64,000 bases of DNA from Stenotrophomonas maltophilia (GCF_900186865.1 NZ_LT906480.1:3118001-3182000); one strand, 5' to 3'. Counted from the stretch's first letter, positions 1-9,319 are shown. Notes: generated by a model from the letters alone, not told the origin. A program made the numbers and translations.

Positions 1-41
1 ACCTCGTGGAGCGGGTGCCTATGCACCTGCCCCAAGCGGCG

Positions 42-842
42 TCAGTCGACGTGCAAAGCGCGTTCCAATGCGGCCGTCTTGACCAGCTGCGAGATGACGC
101 CCGGCTTGCCCTTCAATGCCACGCGCGCCAGCACGCGCTGATTGGCCATCATTGACTCCTGATAGGCGTCGTAGGACCGCATGCGCGCCTCCCACTCCTG
201 CTGCAGCTTGGAAATATCGTTTGCCGTACGCAGGGAGTCACTGTTCACGGCCGAAAGAGTTCCCGCAAGATTGCCATCGGCGCCGCCTCGCCAGCCCATG
301 ATCTCAGACAACGACGCGTTGATGCTGGGAATGGTCTTCTCGATGAAATCCACCGTCTCGTTGCGCTTCCGGTTTTCCATCATCTGGATGTTGACGCACA
401 GCTGCTGCTGCTGCGCGTAGAGATCACCGGAGGTATCCAGCACAAACTTCTTCAGCAGGCTGCCAGCGCTGAAGCCCGCCGACGTACGGCAGAGGTCGGC
501 GACCATATAGTCGTCTGGAACCCGCTCCAATGTGGCGCCTGGCGGCAAGCCGAAGTTGTTGATCATGCCCTGGATCTGGACAAGCGCATTTTGGTACTCC
601 TGGAACGTCCTTCTCCACCGAGTTACCTGAGCCGCGTACTCCAGCCCGTCAGCCTTCATTTGCGCCTTCCCTTGGGCAAAGTCCTTCAGTGCCTGCATGA
701 GATTACTGAGGTCGAAGACAGGGTAACCACCGGCCGAAACCGACGTGGTGGAGAACATGACCATGCTCCCCAGCAGGATGGCTGCCAGGCGCTTCTGACG
801 CAGACCGCGGTGGCGCTTGTGATTTCGGGATGTCATGCTCAT
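42..842 (-). CDS. virB5: VirB5-like minor pilin/periplasmic T4SS component
   Basis: Last visible gene of the vir operon; VirB5 family proteins cap or assemble the T4SS pilus in the periplasm. A basic N-terminus is followed by a hydrophobic stretch (LAAILLGSMVMFSTTSVSAG) that ends in a plausible signal-peptidase site. The mature part is mostly helical, with long amphipathic stretches typical of VirB5/TrbJ. I chose the ATG at 842 (266 aa) because a GGAG lies 6-7 nt upstream; an in-frame ATG at 869 has no obvious ribosome site. It follows virB4 by about 50 nt. VirB5 sequences diverge strongly, so the name rests on position in the operon plus length and topology. virB6 would be expected just left of the window. 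Confidence 0.75.
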   Translation of the reverse strand: MSMTSRNHKRHRGLRQKRLAAILLGSMVMFSTTSVSAGGYPVFDLSNLMQALKDFAQGKAQMKADGLEYAAQVTRWRRTFQEYQNALVQIQGMINNFGLPPGATLERVPDDYMVADLCRTSAGFSAGSLLKKFVLDTSGDLYAQQQQLCVNIQMMENRKRNETVDFIEKTIPSINASLSEIMGWRGGADGNLAGTLSAVNSDSLRTANDISKLQQEWEARMRSYDAYQESMMANQRVLARVALKGKPGVISQLVKTAALERALHVD

Positions 843-893
843 GTTCTTCTCCAGGGGAATGGATTTCATTCGGCGCTGTCTGATCCAGGGCTT

Positions 894-3341
894 TCAAGCC
901 GCATCGGTTTCGGCAGAGGCCTTGGCTTTACCAGAGCCCTTTCGGTTCTTGTAGAAGTCCTCCAGCCACTGTTCCGGCGTGAGTTCGTCCACGGTGATCC
1001 GATTGCGGACTGCAGCCGTCTGCAGCACCCGATGCATGATGTCGATGTTGTCGGTCGAGGCCGAGATCACCGACAGGATGTCGTCCATGCCACGCAGGTT
1101 GAGCTGGCAGACACTGGAAGCATGGCCCTGCTTGACCAGGAAGCAGCGCGAGCGCTCGTCCAGTGCCGTGACCACCTTGAACTCCGCCTCGGTCAACTTC
1201 AGGCCATCCATGTAGTCGCTCTTGCTGGCGTTCGGGTTCGGCAGCAGGATGAGCGTGGCGGTCTGCTCGATCAGGGCAGCGGAGATATCACTCTTCAGCG
1301 CGTCTTCCGGGCTCTGCGTGGCGAAGATGCCCAGGCCGTTCTGCTTACGGATGGTCTTCTGCTTGTTCTTCGCGAACTCCTTCAGGCCACCCTCGCCGTC
1401 CAGGATCTTCCAGAATTCGTCCATCACATAGATCAGCGGTCGACCGTCGATCAGCGATTCCAGGCGGTGCAGCAGGTAATTGATGACCGGCACGCGCACT
1501 TCGGGATTGTCGATGATGTCGGTGTAGTCGAAGCCGATGATGTTGGCCTTGCTCAGATCCACCGTATCGATCGGATTGTCGAAGACCCAACCCAGCGAAT
1601 TGCCCGAAGTCCAACGGCGCATGCGCGCATAGAGGCCGTCGTCGCCCATGTTGGGCAGGCTCTTCTGGAAGTTGGTCATGCTGCGCAGATGCATCGGCGT
1701 ATCGAGCATGCTCTCCACCGCACGGTAGATGTCCTCTTCCTCGCGGGCGCTGTACTCGCGCTTGCCGGCCAGCACCTTGATCAGGTCGGCCAGGAACTGC
1801 ACGTTCGCTTCGTTGTTCTCGCACTGGAACGGGTTGAAGCCAGTCGGCGCACCGTTCTCCAGGGCCAGATAATTGCCACCGCAGGCACGCACGAAGATCT
1901 CCGCACCACGGTCCTTGTCGAAGAAGAAGATGGTCGGTGACGGCTCGTACTTCTGAACCTGGCTGAGCAGGAAGTTGATCAGCGCGGTCTTGCCGGTACC
2001 GGACTTGCCGATCACCATGGTGTTGGCGATCGCCTTCTCACCCAGCGAATTCTCGGATGGATGGGTGGCATGGAAATTGAAGTAATACGGCTGACCGTTG
2101 GTGGTCTGCAGCGTGGTCACGCAGTCGCCCCACGGGTTGTTGTGCTGCTTGCCGGTGGCGAAGTTGTGCAGCGGCGACAGGCCGAGGAAATTCAGCGAGC
2201 TGACGTTGGCCAGCCGCGTGCGGAAGCGCCAGTTGGCCGGCAGCTGCGAATAGAACGACGAGGTGACTGCCAGATCCTCCTTGGTCGACACGAAACCGGC
2301 GTTGGACAGCTCGGCACGGGTCGAGGCCACGTTCTGCGACAGCTTCGCCTGGCTGTCGCCATACACCGCGATGATGAAGTGGTATTCGCCCAGCACGAAG
2401 TTGCCTGACGACAGATGATCCATCGCCTGGTCGAGTTCGACGATCTGACTGACCGCCTTGTCGCCCGACGAGATCATCATGCCCTTGGTCCGGTCCAGCA
2501 CCTTCAATGCGTCCTGGCGCCCCATCGGGCTGAACGAATGGGTGATGACGTACTCGTAGTCCAGATACTTCAGACCATTGAGGATGCCCGGATAGGTCCC
2601 CTCGGCATATTCCTTGATATTCAGGATCGCGCCGAAATGATTGACGCCATTGGGCGTATTGATCACGAAATCGCCGGTCTTGGCCGAGAACATATGACGG
2701 CTGACCGGAAGATAGTCTTTCACAGGCGCCGACAGCACCGGTACCGGCTCATCGATGCGGTTGATCAGGTAGCCGAACAGCTCAAGCGTTTCGGAAAACA
2801 CCACGCCGTTCTTGGCTTCGTACATACCGAGCCGGTAAGGCGCGTAGTCGCGGATCACAGCCTCGACGTTGCCGGCGAGCTCCATCAGCTTCTCGACGGC
2901 CTGCTCCTGCTCGGCGCGCAGCTTGTCCACGTTCGCGGACTTCTCCACGAAGCGCTTTCCCGCCACCACCGGGCGATAGATCATCGTCAGGTACAGCTCG
3001 TTCTGCATGATGCGCTGGGAGGACAGCATGCCCATGTACTGGTCGGACACATCCTGGTTGAAGCGCTGCTTGTAGTAGCTCTTTCCCTTCAGGGTGCGAC
3101 GGCGCCGGATGTCATGCACCCAGAAGGCAACGTTGACGAAATCCGGCGCGCGCAGCGTCTGCAGCAACCGGTTGAAGGTGTTGTGCCGATGCTCAAGCTC
3201 CCATTCTTCGCGCCCCACGAACGGCAGCCCTTCCAGGTGCCACGTCAACAGGTAGTCGCCGCCCGTGGTCTTCACCACATTCGGAGCCACGTGCGACGAC
3301 AAGGGGATGAATTCGCTGATGGAGGTATCTGGGTTGAACAT
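894..3341 (-). CDS. virB4: VirB4 type IV secretion ATPase
   Basis: Largest cytoplasmic ATPase of the T4SS, energising pilus biogenesis and substrate transfer at the inner membrane. The protein (815 aa) has a CagE/TrbE/VirB4 N-terminal domain and a C-terminal RecA-like ATPase. Walker A (GKSGTGKT) is near residue 443 and a Walker B-like stretch (LIYVMDEFWKIL) near residue 639. Length is normal for VirB4. I chose the ATG at 3341 (MFNPDTSISEF), preceded by GGAAG at 7 nt. A longer reading frame to 3401 would start on TTG inside a strong hairpin (3386-3412), so it is less likely. Follows virB3 after an 84-nt gap. Confidence 0.95.
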   Translation of the reverse strand: MFNPDTSISEFIPLSSHVAPNVVKTTGGDYLLTWHLEGLPFVGREEWELEHRHNTFNRLLQTLRAPDFVNVAFWVHDIRRRRTLKGKSYYKQRFNQDVSDQYMGMLSSQRIMQNELYLTMIYRPVVAGKRFVEKSANVDKLRAEQEQAVEKLMELAGNVEAVIRDYAPYRLGMYEAKNGVVFSETLELFGYLINRIDEPVPVLSAPVKDYLPVSRHMFSAKTGDFVINTPNGVNHFGAILNIKEYAEGTYPGILNGLKYLDYEYVITHSFSPMGRQDALKVLDRTKGMMISSGDKAVSQIVELDQAMDHLSSGNFVLGEYHFIIAVYGDSQAKLSQNVASTRAELSNAGFVSTKEDLAVTSSFYSQLPANWRFRTRLANVSSLNFLGLSPLHNFATGKQHNNPWGDCVTTLQTTNGQPYYFNFHATHPSENSLGEKAIANTMVIGKSGTGKTALINFLLSQVQKYEPSPTIFFFDKDRGAEIFVRACGGNYLALENGAPTGFNPFQCENNEANVQFLADLIKVLAGKREYSAREEEDIYRAVESMLDTPMHLRSMTNFQKSLPNMGDDGLYARMRRWTSGNSLGWVFDNPIDTVDLSKANIIGFDYTDIIDNPEVRVPVINYLLHRLESLIDGRPLIYVMDEFWKILDGEGGLKEFAKNKQKTIRKQNGLGIFATQSPEDALKSDISAALIEQTATLILLPNPNASKSDYMDGLKLTEAEFKVVTALDERSRCFLVKQGHASSVCQLNLRGMDDILSVISASTDNIDIMHRVLQTAAVRNRITVDELTPEQWLEDFYKNRKGSGKAKASAETDAA

Positions 3342-3385
3342 ACGACTGCTTCCAAAAGGTACTGCCGACAAAGATGCGGAGTTGG

Positions 3386-3412
3386 CCAGGCGGGCGCTCA
3401 ACGCCCGCCTGG
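3386..3412 (-). promoter_or_regulatory. Intercistronic hairpin between virB3 and virB4
   Basis: Perfect 11-bp inverted repeat CCAGGCGGGCG/CGCCCGCCTGG with a 5-nt loop, in the gap between virB3 and virB4. No T-tract follows it on the transcribed (minus) strand, so it is not a standard intrinsic terminator. It may set mRNA stability or partial read-through within the operon. Confidence 0.5.
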
Positions 3413-3425
3413 CCGGATCCAGCCC

Positions 3426-3734
3426 TCAATCCCTGGGGGCTGGCTTGTTGCGGTAGTGATTCGGGTTGAACACCCACATGCCATCATGCTCCTGCACGTT
3501 GCGCACCTTGAGCTTGAACATCAGGCGCAGGCCCAGCAGGCGGAAGATCATCTCGTCACGCTTGGCCATCTGCCGCATGATGAAGATGGCCACCGGGATG
3601 GTCAGCAGAAACCAGAAGTTCGTGTACATGCTCAGCAGCAACAACCCACCCGCCACCATGAAAAATGGCAGGTAGGGAACGCCCAGGAACATCGCTGGGC
3701 GCGTGCATCCCCGGAACAGGACGTTCTTATGCAC
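3426..3734 (-). CDS. virB3: VirB3 inner-membrane T4SS protein
   Basis: Small (102 aa) inner-membrane protein of the T4SS that associates with VirB4. Two adjacent hydrophobic segments are visible at about residues 15-36 and 39-54, followed by a basic cytoplasmic tail, the standard VirB3/TrbD layout. The start overlaps the end of virB2 by 8 nt, as expected for translational coupling. Identification rests on size, topology and position between virB2 and virB4. Confidence 0.9.
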   Translation of the reverse strand: MHKNVLFRGCTRPAMFLGVPYLPFFMVAGGLLLLSMYTNFWFLLTIPVAIFIMRQMAKRDEMIFRLLGLRLMFKLKVRNVQEHDGMWVFNPNHYRNKPAPRD

Positions 3735-4146
3735 TGTAGTACTGGACGGCGTGCTTGATCATTTCAAACGCCATGCCAGCGCCGTCGCCACCACCGACCT
3801 TTTCGCAGCTGCCAGCCTCCTTGCCGAGCAGCATGCGCGCGATCTGGCCTGCCGCGCCGATCAGCACACCGCCGATGAGGATCGGGGCCACGTCACCGAT
3901 GCGCTTGTGGGCAAACGCAATCTGGTAACCGGCGAAGATCACGGCGATCGTGACCACGGCGATCGAGGCCATGTTCAGCAGACCGTTGATGTTGGAGAAG
4001 AAGCCGCAGACCTTGCCATCGGTACCACCGAAGTCAGTGCCGGCCAGGGCCTGGGGAGCGAACACAGCACCGGCGAATGCGACGGCCATCAGCATGGTCT
4101 TCAGCGTGCGCTGGGCCTGGACGAGGTCGAGATTGAATCGCTTCAT
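3727..4146 (-). CDS. virB2: VirB2 major pilin
   Basis: T4SS pilin subunit. The 139-aa precursor has a long basic/hydrophobic leader ending in PQALA-G at about residue 35. The mature 104-aa protein has two hydrophobic helices around a short polar loop with basic residues (HKRIGD), the VirB2/TrbC arrangement. Two cysteines in the mature part could form a disulphide. I chose the ATG at 4146, which has AAGGAAA upstream; a longer in-frame extension to 4326 overlaps virB1 and looks non-coding. Confidence 0.92.
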   Translation of the reverse strand: MKRFNLDLVQAQRTLKTMLMAVAFAGAVFAPQALAGTDFGGTDGKVCGFFSNINGLLNMASIAVVTIAVIFAGYQIAFAHKRIGDVAPILIGGVLIGAAGQIARMLLGKEAGSCEKVGGGDGAGMAFEMIKHAVQYYSA

Positions 4147-4219
4147 GGATTGATTTCCTTGTTGATGGACTAACACAACTGAATCGACCAGCCGGGGGAC
4201 CGGTCGCACCACGACTTCG

Positions 4220-5185
4220 TCAGAACACGAAGGCCGCATCCCCTGCGGGAATCTGCTGCACCGGCGCACGGGGCGCCGGTGCGTTGTAGAAATTCTGGGT
4301 GTCCGCTGCCGGCGCGTTACGCTCATTCCACGGGCGCAGCATCACCGGCGCGTTCGCCCCGGCAGCCATCCCGGGAAGCTGTTGCGGCATGGCGGCCCCG
4401 CCCTGCGCCGCACCAGGCTGCTGATACGGCTGTGGAGCCTGCTGCGGCATGTCGTTTCCACCCTGTGCCTGTGGCTGCATCATTCGATCGACCGAGCCCA
4501 GCACCACGCGCGATACCGCCTGGTCGGCGATGTTCAGCAGGCTGCCGCGGGCCATCGCACCGGTGGATGGGTAAACGGTGTAGGCCCGGGCCGGGTCATT
4601 GGACGGCACGTACACCGGCGCGCTGGCCTGGGCGACGATGCGTGCCTGGGCCGGCGAGGCCGTCTGCGGATGATGTTCGACCCTGACCACCCGACGCTCG
4701 CCGCGGCTGACCACGTCAATCGGCGCGACGCCGTTGCTTGCGACCTGCTGACCGCGGCGGATCGAGTCATAGATCTTCTGCACGTACCCGTGACGGAAGC
4801 CGGTCTCGAAGTTGCCCGAGTAGTAGCAGCTGAACGACTTGCCCCAGTCACCACCGGAGCGCTTGTAGCAATCGGCGAGGATGCGCGAACCAGCCTGCAG
4901 GTTCGGGCACTGCTGGAAGGCCTTCTCGTAGGAATCCAGCCCGTACTTGCCCAGGTTGTAACGGTTGACCTGGGCCAGGCCAATGGAGAAGTTGTAGCCC
5001 TTCTCCTCCAGCATGCGAACGGTGGCCAGCGCCTCGTCGAGGGCCTTGGGCTGGCGCACCAGGGCGCCGCCGACCACGCCGATGGCATAGGGGTTGCGCG
5101 ACGATTCCACGTTGATGACGTGCTGCATCACGTCCATCGAGACGGCCATTTCCGGGCACGCCATCATTTCCAGTCCTGGCAGCAT
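4220..5185 (-). CDS. virB1: VirB1 lytic transglycosylase
   Basis: Murein-cutting enzyme that opens peptidoglycan for T4SS assembly. The N-terminal ~160 residues match the SLT/lysozyme-like fold: the motif INVESSRNPYAIGVVGG supplies the catalytic Glu (E27), and SIGLAQVNRYNLGKYGL is the usual GLxQxN motif. The C-terminal half is Pro/Gln/Ala-rich and probably disordered. No classical signal peptide is visible at the N-terminus. The start codon lies 3 nt from the end of virB11. Confidence 0.92.
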   Translation of the reverse strand: MLPGLEMMACPEMAVSMDVMQHVINVESSRNPYAIGVVGGALVRQPKALDEALATVRMLEEKGYNFSIGLAQVNRYNLGKYGLDSYEKAFQQCPNLQAGSRILADCYKRSGGDWGKSFSCYYSGNFETGFRHGYVQKIYDSIRRGQQVASNGVAPIDVVSRGERRVVRVEHHPQTASPAQARIVAQASAPVYVPSNDPARAYTVYPSTGAMARGSLLNIADQAVSRVVLGSVDRMMQPQAQGGNDMPQQAPQPYQQPGAAQGGAAMPQQLPGMAAGANAPVMLRPWNERNAPAADTQNFYNAPAPRAPVQQIPAGDAAFVF

Positions 5186-5188
5186 TGG

Positions 5189-6232
5189 TCAGCCCTCCTG
5201 CCCCTGGGCACGCCCAGGATTGAAGTCGATGCCGGTGATGTAGCGCGAGCCGGCATGCGCCTTGATATGCACGACGATGTCGATGGTCATCATCAACAGT
5301 CGCTTGATCACGTTGAACTCCAGGCCCGAACCCTCGGCCGAGGCCTTCACCATCAGCGCCAGCTGATCCCAGGTCTGCTCCGGGCTACCGGCATGGCAAC
5401 TGGTGATCGAGCCCGGGTGGCCCGATGCGCAGTTGCGGATGAAGTAGAACGCCTCGTCACCGCGCAGCTCGGCCAGGATGATGCGTTCTGGCTTCATGCG
5501 CAGGCAGGCTTCCATGCAACTCTTTGCGCTGACATTGCTGGTGCTCTGCCCGCCCTTGGAGTACAGCAGGTGCACCACATTGGGTTGGGTCAGAAACAGC
5601 TCGCGTGCGTCCTCGATCGTGACCAGGCGCTCGTTGTCCGGGATATGATTGACCAGCGCTTTCATGAAGGTGGTCTTGCCGCTACCGGTCGCACCGGAGA
5701 CCACGATGTTCTTGCGGTACATCACCGCACGACGGAAGAACTCTGCGTACTCGCGCTGCTGGCGCAGTTCCAGCAGCTCGCGGTCCTGCTCGCTCAGACT
5801 GCCATCCTGTTCCAGGATCTGGTTGAAGAAACCATCCTCGTGGTACTGGGTGAGCGACTTGGTGTGCTTGGACGGCAGGCGGATCGTGATCGAAACCTTG
5901 CCGGCATCACAGGCAGGTGGAATCACGAACTGCGCACGCTGGCCGGTGGGGAACGTGAGCGACACCACCGGATCGGCATCGGTGATGCGCTGGCCGGTGT
6001 TGCTTTCGTTCACTACGGCGGTGCAGAACTGCCGGGCCCGCTCGAAGGTCAGGCCCGGCACGTCCACCCGCTGCCACCCGGCCCGGGTTTCCAGGTACAG
6101 CTCACCGGGACGGTTGATGCAGATTTCCGTCACTTCCGGGGATGTCATGTACTCGGCGATGCCCAGCACTTCGTACTGATAGCGCAGGAAATCGCTGGAA
6201 ACGAGGGCGAGGGGTGACACTTCGGCGTCCAT
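5189..6232 (-). CDS. virB11: VirB11 hexameric traffic ATPase
   Basis: Cytoplasmic secretion ATPase of the VirB11/GspE/PulE superfamily. The protein (347 aa) has an N-terminal domain, then Walker A GATGSGKT near residue 179, an Asp-box region (RLVTIEDARELFL), Walker B-like ERIILAELRGDEAF and a His box (GHPGSITSCHAGSPEQ). All expected motifs are intact. It sits 14 nt downstream of virB10 and 3 nt upstream of virB1. Placing virB11 before virB1 is characteristic of the Xanthomonadaceae X-T4SS order. Confidence 0.96.
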   Translation of the reverse strand: MDAEVSPLALVSSDFLRYQYEVLGIAEYMTSPEVTEICINRPGELYLETRAGWQRVDVPGLTFERARQFCTAVVNESNTGQRITDADPVVSLTFPTGQRAQFVIPPACDAGKVSITIRLPSKHTKSLTQYHEDGFFNQILEQDGSLSEQDRELLELRQQREYAEFFRRAVMYRKNIVVSGATGSGKTTFMKALVNHIPDNERLVTIEDARELFLTQPNVVHLLYSKGGQSTSNVSAKSCMEACLRMKPERIILAELRGDEAFYFIRNCASGHPGSITSCHAGSPEQTWDQLALMVKASAEGSGLEFNVIKRLLMMTIDIVVHIKAHAGSRYITGIDFNPGRAQGQEG

Positions 6233-6246
6233 GGTTGTTCTTCGGG

Positions 6247-7500
6247 TTACCGGCGCGGGTTGAGCACGTTGGTGAAGTCAACGTCCTTGGCGACGTAGAC
6301 GTTCACGATGGTGCCCTGGTTGATGGTGACAGTCGGCGGGCGATTCGAACTGGTGAGGGCTTCGTTGGCGAGACGCTCCATCGTGCGCGCGGTGGCGCTT
6401 TCATAGGGCGAACGAACGGCGAAACCATTGCTGGAAACCGTCGTCGACTCTGGGCCATGCTCGGCTGCGGCGTACTTGAAGGCGTCGGCGATCAGGCTGA
6501 TCATCAACGCCGACGCAATGCGACTACCCCAGTGCGCGCTGTACTGGCCGGGATGACCAGCACCACCCAGCTGATCCACGCCCGGGCTGGACATGGCCAC
6601 GTCGATGCCATTGGGCGTGGTGATGCGATCCCAGATCACTTCCACGCGCTTGCCCTTGGGACCGCCACCGTACGCACCATAGATCTTGGACCCCTTGGGC
6701 AGCAGCAGGCTGCGGCCGTTGATCGAGTAGACCGGCTCGGTCAACAGGCACGACGTATAACCTGCAAGATCGGTGATGATGCGGGTCTCGAGTACACAAC
6801 GCAGATAGGTGCCACGCACCAGCAGCGCGTCGGGGCTCCGGATGTAGGAAGCATTGGACACATCCTCCACATCAGGCCCGCGGCGCACCTTGGCCGGCGG
6901 AGCATTGCCGTTCTGCGCCTGCAGCGCAGCCAACGTGGCCTGCATGTAGGGATCGTCGTTGTCCCCTGCTGCGGCCTGGCCGCCAGCGTCGCCCGTGCCC
7001 ACGCCTGCGCCACCACTACCGGCAATGCGGCGATCCAGCAGACTCGGGCCACGCTCGACCTCGCGCTCGGGTTCGGCACGAGGAATGAACGTCGGGCCCA
7101 TCGTTTCCTGCGGCGGTGGCGGCAGCATCGGAATGGGCTCGGCGGCTTCCCGGGCAGCCTCGCGAATCGCGGAGGGTGCAATGATCGGCAGGTCGGGGGT
7201 GCTCGAACGTGCAACCTGCGGCGGCGCCTTGGCTTCTTCAGCGTCTTCCTTGCCCTTGCGCAGCAGCAGGAAGCCCATGGCCAGCAACAACACCAGGATG
7301 CCGCCGAGGAACAACAGCGCCTTGCGGTTCAAGCGCTGCTCTTCCGCAGAGCGAAGCTGTGGGGCACTGGCATCCAGATCCGGCGCCGCCTCTGCCTGCG
7401 CGTGCCCGTAGTAGGGGTTCGCCGATGGCTCCTGAGCCGCAGGCCCCTGTCCGTACGGAGACGGATTCGGATCGTTTTCGGGAGTGTTCTGCTGGCTCAT
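6247..7500 (-). CDS. virB10: VirB10 inner/outer membrane scaffold
   Basis: Core-complex protein spanning from the cytoplasm to the outer-membrane pore. The protein (417 aa) has a cytoplasmic Pro/Ala/Gln-rich N-terminus (1-58), one transmembrane helix (about 61-80), a Pro-rich periplasmic linker and a C-terminal TrbI/VirB10 beta-barrel domain from about residue 200 (GYTSCLLTEPVYSINGRSLL). Its ATG overlaps the virB9 stop (ATGA), so translation is coupled. Confidence 0.95.
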   Translation of the reverse strand: MSQQNTPENDPNPSPYGQGPAAQEPSANPYYGHAQAEAAPDLDASAPQLRSAEEQRLNRKALLFLGGILVLLLAMGFLLLRKGKEDAEEAKAPPQVARSSTPDLPIIAPSAIREAAREAAEPIPMLPPPPQETMGPTFIPRAEPEREVERGPSLLDRRIAGSGGAGVGTGDAGGQAAAGDNDDPYMQATLAALQAQNGNAPPAKVRRGPDVEDVSNASYIRSPDALLVRGTYLRCVLETRIITDLAGYTSCLLTEPVYSINGRSLLLPKGSKIYGAYGGGPKGKRVEVIWDRITTPNGIDVAMSSPGVDQLGGAGHPGQYSAHWGSRIASALMISLIADAFKYAAAEHGPESTTVSSNGFAVRSPYESATARTMERLANEALTSSNRPPTVTINQGTIVNVYVAKDVDFTNVLNPRR

Positions 7501-8276
7501 TTCTTCACGTTCCTTCGCAGGCCGACGACGAAGTCGCCGTGGCGGATGACCAGGTACGGGTACGTCCCGTGCACGATCAGCGTATTGCCTTCAACCGTGG
7601 TGTTGACCACGAAATCCTCGCCATACTCCTTCTCGCGACCGAATACGGCCGGGAAGATACCGGTCTTGTACTCGGGCGAGTTGGGCAGTTTCAGATAGGT
7701 GAAACGGCCATCGTCGTAGGCGTTGACCGGGACCAGCCATCCCATCTTCTTGGCCTTGCTGGTCGAATAGGAGTAGTTGAAGTTGTATTGGCGATCCTTG
7801 GCCAGCTCGGTACTGAGCAGCGGCTGCGCCTCCTCCTCGACCGCCGACTGGGCAGGGCCGAACACAGTGTCATTCGGATAGACGAATGCGATCTTGTACT
7901 GCACGCCGGCGCGACGGGCCTGCTCAAGCTGGCGCCAGTCGGTGGCAACGACCTTCAGCTCGAAAATGTACGAATGGGTCTCGGTACGCACCATCATGTT
8001 GGTGTCGACGTCGACGTTCTTCGGCTTGAGATAGAACACGTTCTCGCGACGGGTGAGTTCCCAGCCGCTGCTGAAGCCGGTGCTGTAGTCGAGGATCTTC
8101 TCGTTCGGGCTCAGCTCGATCTGGGTGGTGAGGCCCAGGCCGGTGCGAACCGGGTAGATGCGGTCCTTCTCATACTCGTAGTGGTCAACTGCCTGTGCCA
8201 TCGCCGCGCTGGAAAACACCAGCGACAGCAACGACAGCAGCGCCCACGCGCTTCCCCTGATTTTTCGACTACTCAT
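7497..8276 (-). CDS. virB9: VirB9 outer-membrane core-complex protein
   Basis: Part of the VirB7-VirB9-VirB10 outer-membrane core complex. The 259-aa precursor has a clear signal peptide cleaved after AMA (about residue 27), then an N-terminal CagX/VirB9 domain and a C-terminal beta-sandwich that binds VirB7 in the family. It overlaps virB8 by 4 nt and virB10 by 4 nt. Confidence 0.94.
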   Translation of the reverse strand: MSSRKIRGSAWALLSLLSLVFSSAAMAQAVDHYEYEKDRIYPVRTGLGLTTQIELSPNEKILDYSTGFSSGWELTRRENVFYLKPKNVDVDTNMMVRTETHSYIFELKVVATDWRQLEQARRAGVQYKIAFVYPNDTVFGPAQSAVEEEAQPLLSTELAKDRQYNFNYSYSTSKAKKMGWLVPVNAYDDGRFTYLKLPNSPEYKTGIFPAVFGREKEYGEDFVVNTTVEGNTLIVHGTYPYLVIRHGDFVVGLRRNVKK

Positions 8277-9319
8277 CGGTTGCTTGCTCCATCAGCATTT
8301 CCGGTGGAATGGTTCGGTGCCGGCATCATTGCCGGCTGTCCCGGCGCGCCCTGCCCCGGCATCGGCTGCCCCTGGACCGGCTGCCCCTGCATGGGCGCAC
8401 CCTGCATCGGCTGCATCTGCCCATTGGCCGGCACTGCGACAGGCTGACCGGTGGCGGGATCGATCATGGTGGCAGCGGCCGGATTGTTCGGAACGTACAT
8501 GCCCTGCGCCTGCTGCGCGGCGAGCTGTGCCTGTTGCGCGGCATCCTGGGCCTGCTGCTGCATGGCACCGTCATCCGGCACGGGCACGCCGCGCGCATAG
8601 TCGTTGTCGACACGGTACTCCGTGACCTGGAACGCCAATGGGTTGAGCACGCGGTCCTGTTCGGAGAGCGCCAGATTCTGGTTGTACTGGAAGCGCATGG
8701 TGACCAGCTGGTTGTCCAGATAGGTCGACACACCGCTGCGCTTGTCGAGCAGGCTGCGCTGGATGCGCACGGACGCGCCACGGAAGCTGCCGTTCGCCTG
8801 CACGCCCAGCGGGGTGATGCTGAGGATCTTGACCCTGATCGCCTTGCCCCGGCCGTACATCACGAACGGATTCTGCGGATTGTTGCTGGCATAGCGCTGC
8901 TTCATGCTTGCGGCCACGGCATCACTGGACATGACGAACACCAGCTCCCAGTCGCGCAACCCCATCACCGCGGAGTCGTACGACTCGCGCGCCAGCACGT
9001 ACTGGGCGACATTGCTGCGGTTGACCGCTTCACTGGAGGTGATCGTCTCGCCCTGGAACGTGCCCCTCAGGCGCGCCACCGTGGCGGTACCCGTGTAGGC
9101 ATCAGCCATCACCAGGAACGGCACCTTCTCCTTCAGCGGCAGCATGTAGTAGTAGCCGCCAGCCAGTGCCAGCGACATCAGCAATGAGCCGGTGGCGACC
9201 CACCAGGCGCGGCGCTCACTGCGACGCGCCATGTCGGCCACGGTGATCTCGTAGCTGACCGCCTTGGCGACCGACTGCTCGACCTTGGGACTATTGCCGG
9301 GATCCTTCTTGCGGAACAT
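8273..9319 (-). CDS. virB8: VirB8 inner-membrane T4SS protein with long low-complexity tail
   Basis: Bitopic assembly factor of the T4SS. A short cytoplasmic N-terminus and a transmembrane helix (about 39-60) precede the periplasmic NTF2-like VirB8 domain (to about residue 250). Residues 251-348 form a Gln/Met/Pro/Ala-rich tail, including a repeated run (MQGAPMQGQPVQGQPMPGQ), about 98 residues beyond a typical VirB8 of roughly 230-240 aa. The tail is in frame and its stop overlaps the virB9 start, so it is not an annotation artefact. It follows virB7 after an 89-nt gap. Confidence 0.93.
   Translation of the reverse strand: MFRKKDPGNSPKVEQSVAKAVSYEITVADMARRSERRAWWVATGSLLMSLALAGGYYYMLPLKEKVPFLVMADAYTGTATVARLRGTFQGETITSSEAVNRSNVAQYVLARESYDSAVMGLRDWELVFVMSSDAVAASMKQRYASNNPQNPFVMYGRGKAIRVKILSITPLGVQANGSFRGASVRIQRSLLDKRSGVSTYLDNQLVTMRFQYNQNLALSEQDRVLNPLAFQVTEYRVDNDYARGVPVPDDGAMQQQAQDAAQQAQLAAQQAQGMYVPNNPAAATMIDPATGQPVAVPANGQMQPMQGAPMQGQPVQGQPMPGQGAPGQPAMMPAPNHSTGNADGASNR

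Noticed and set aside
591..1940. 449-codon open frame antisense to virB4
   Set aside because: It overlaps the well-supported virB4 on the other strand; its His/Arg/Val-rich composition is typical of high-GC antisense frames.
3342..3401. Upstream extension of virB4 to a TTG codon
   Set aside because: The TTG lies in the loop of a strong hairpin and has no ribosome site; the ATG at 3341 has one and fits VirB4 length.
4382..6217. 611-codon open frame antisense to virB1/virB11
   Set aside because: Fully covered by two genes with clear motifs; no ribosome site or domain of its own.
6142..7698. 518-codon open frame antisense to virB10
   Set aside because: Shadow of virB10; low-complexity Arg/Gly/His sequence.
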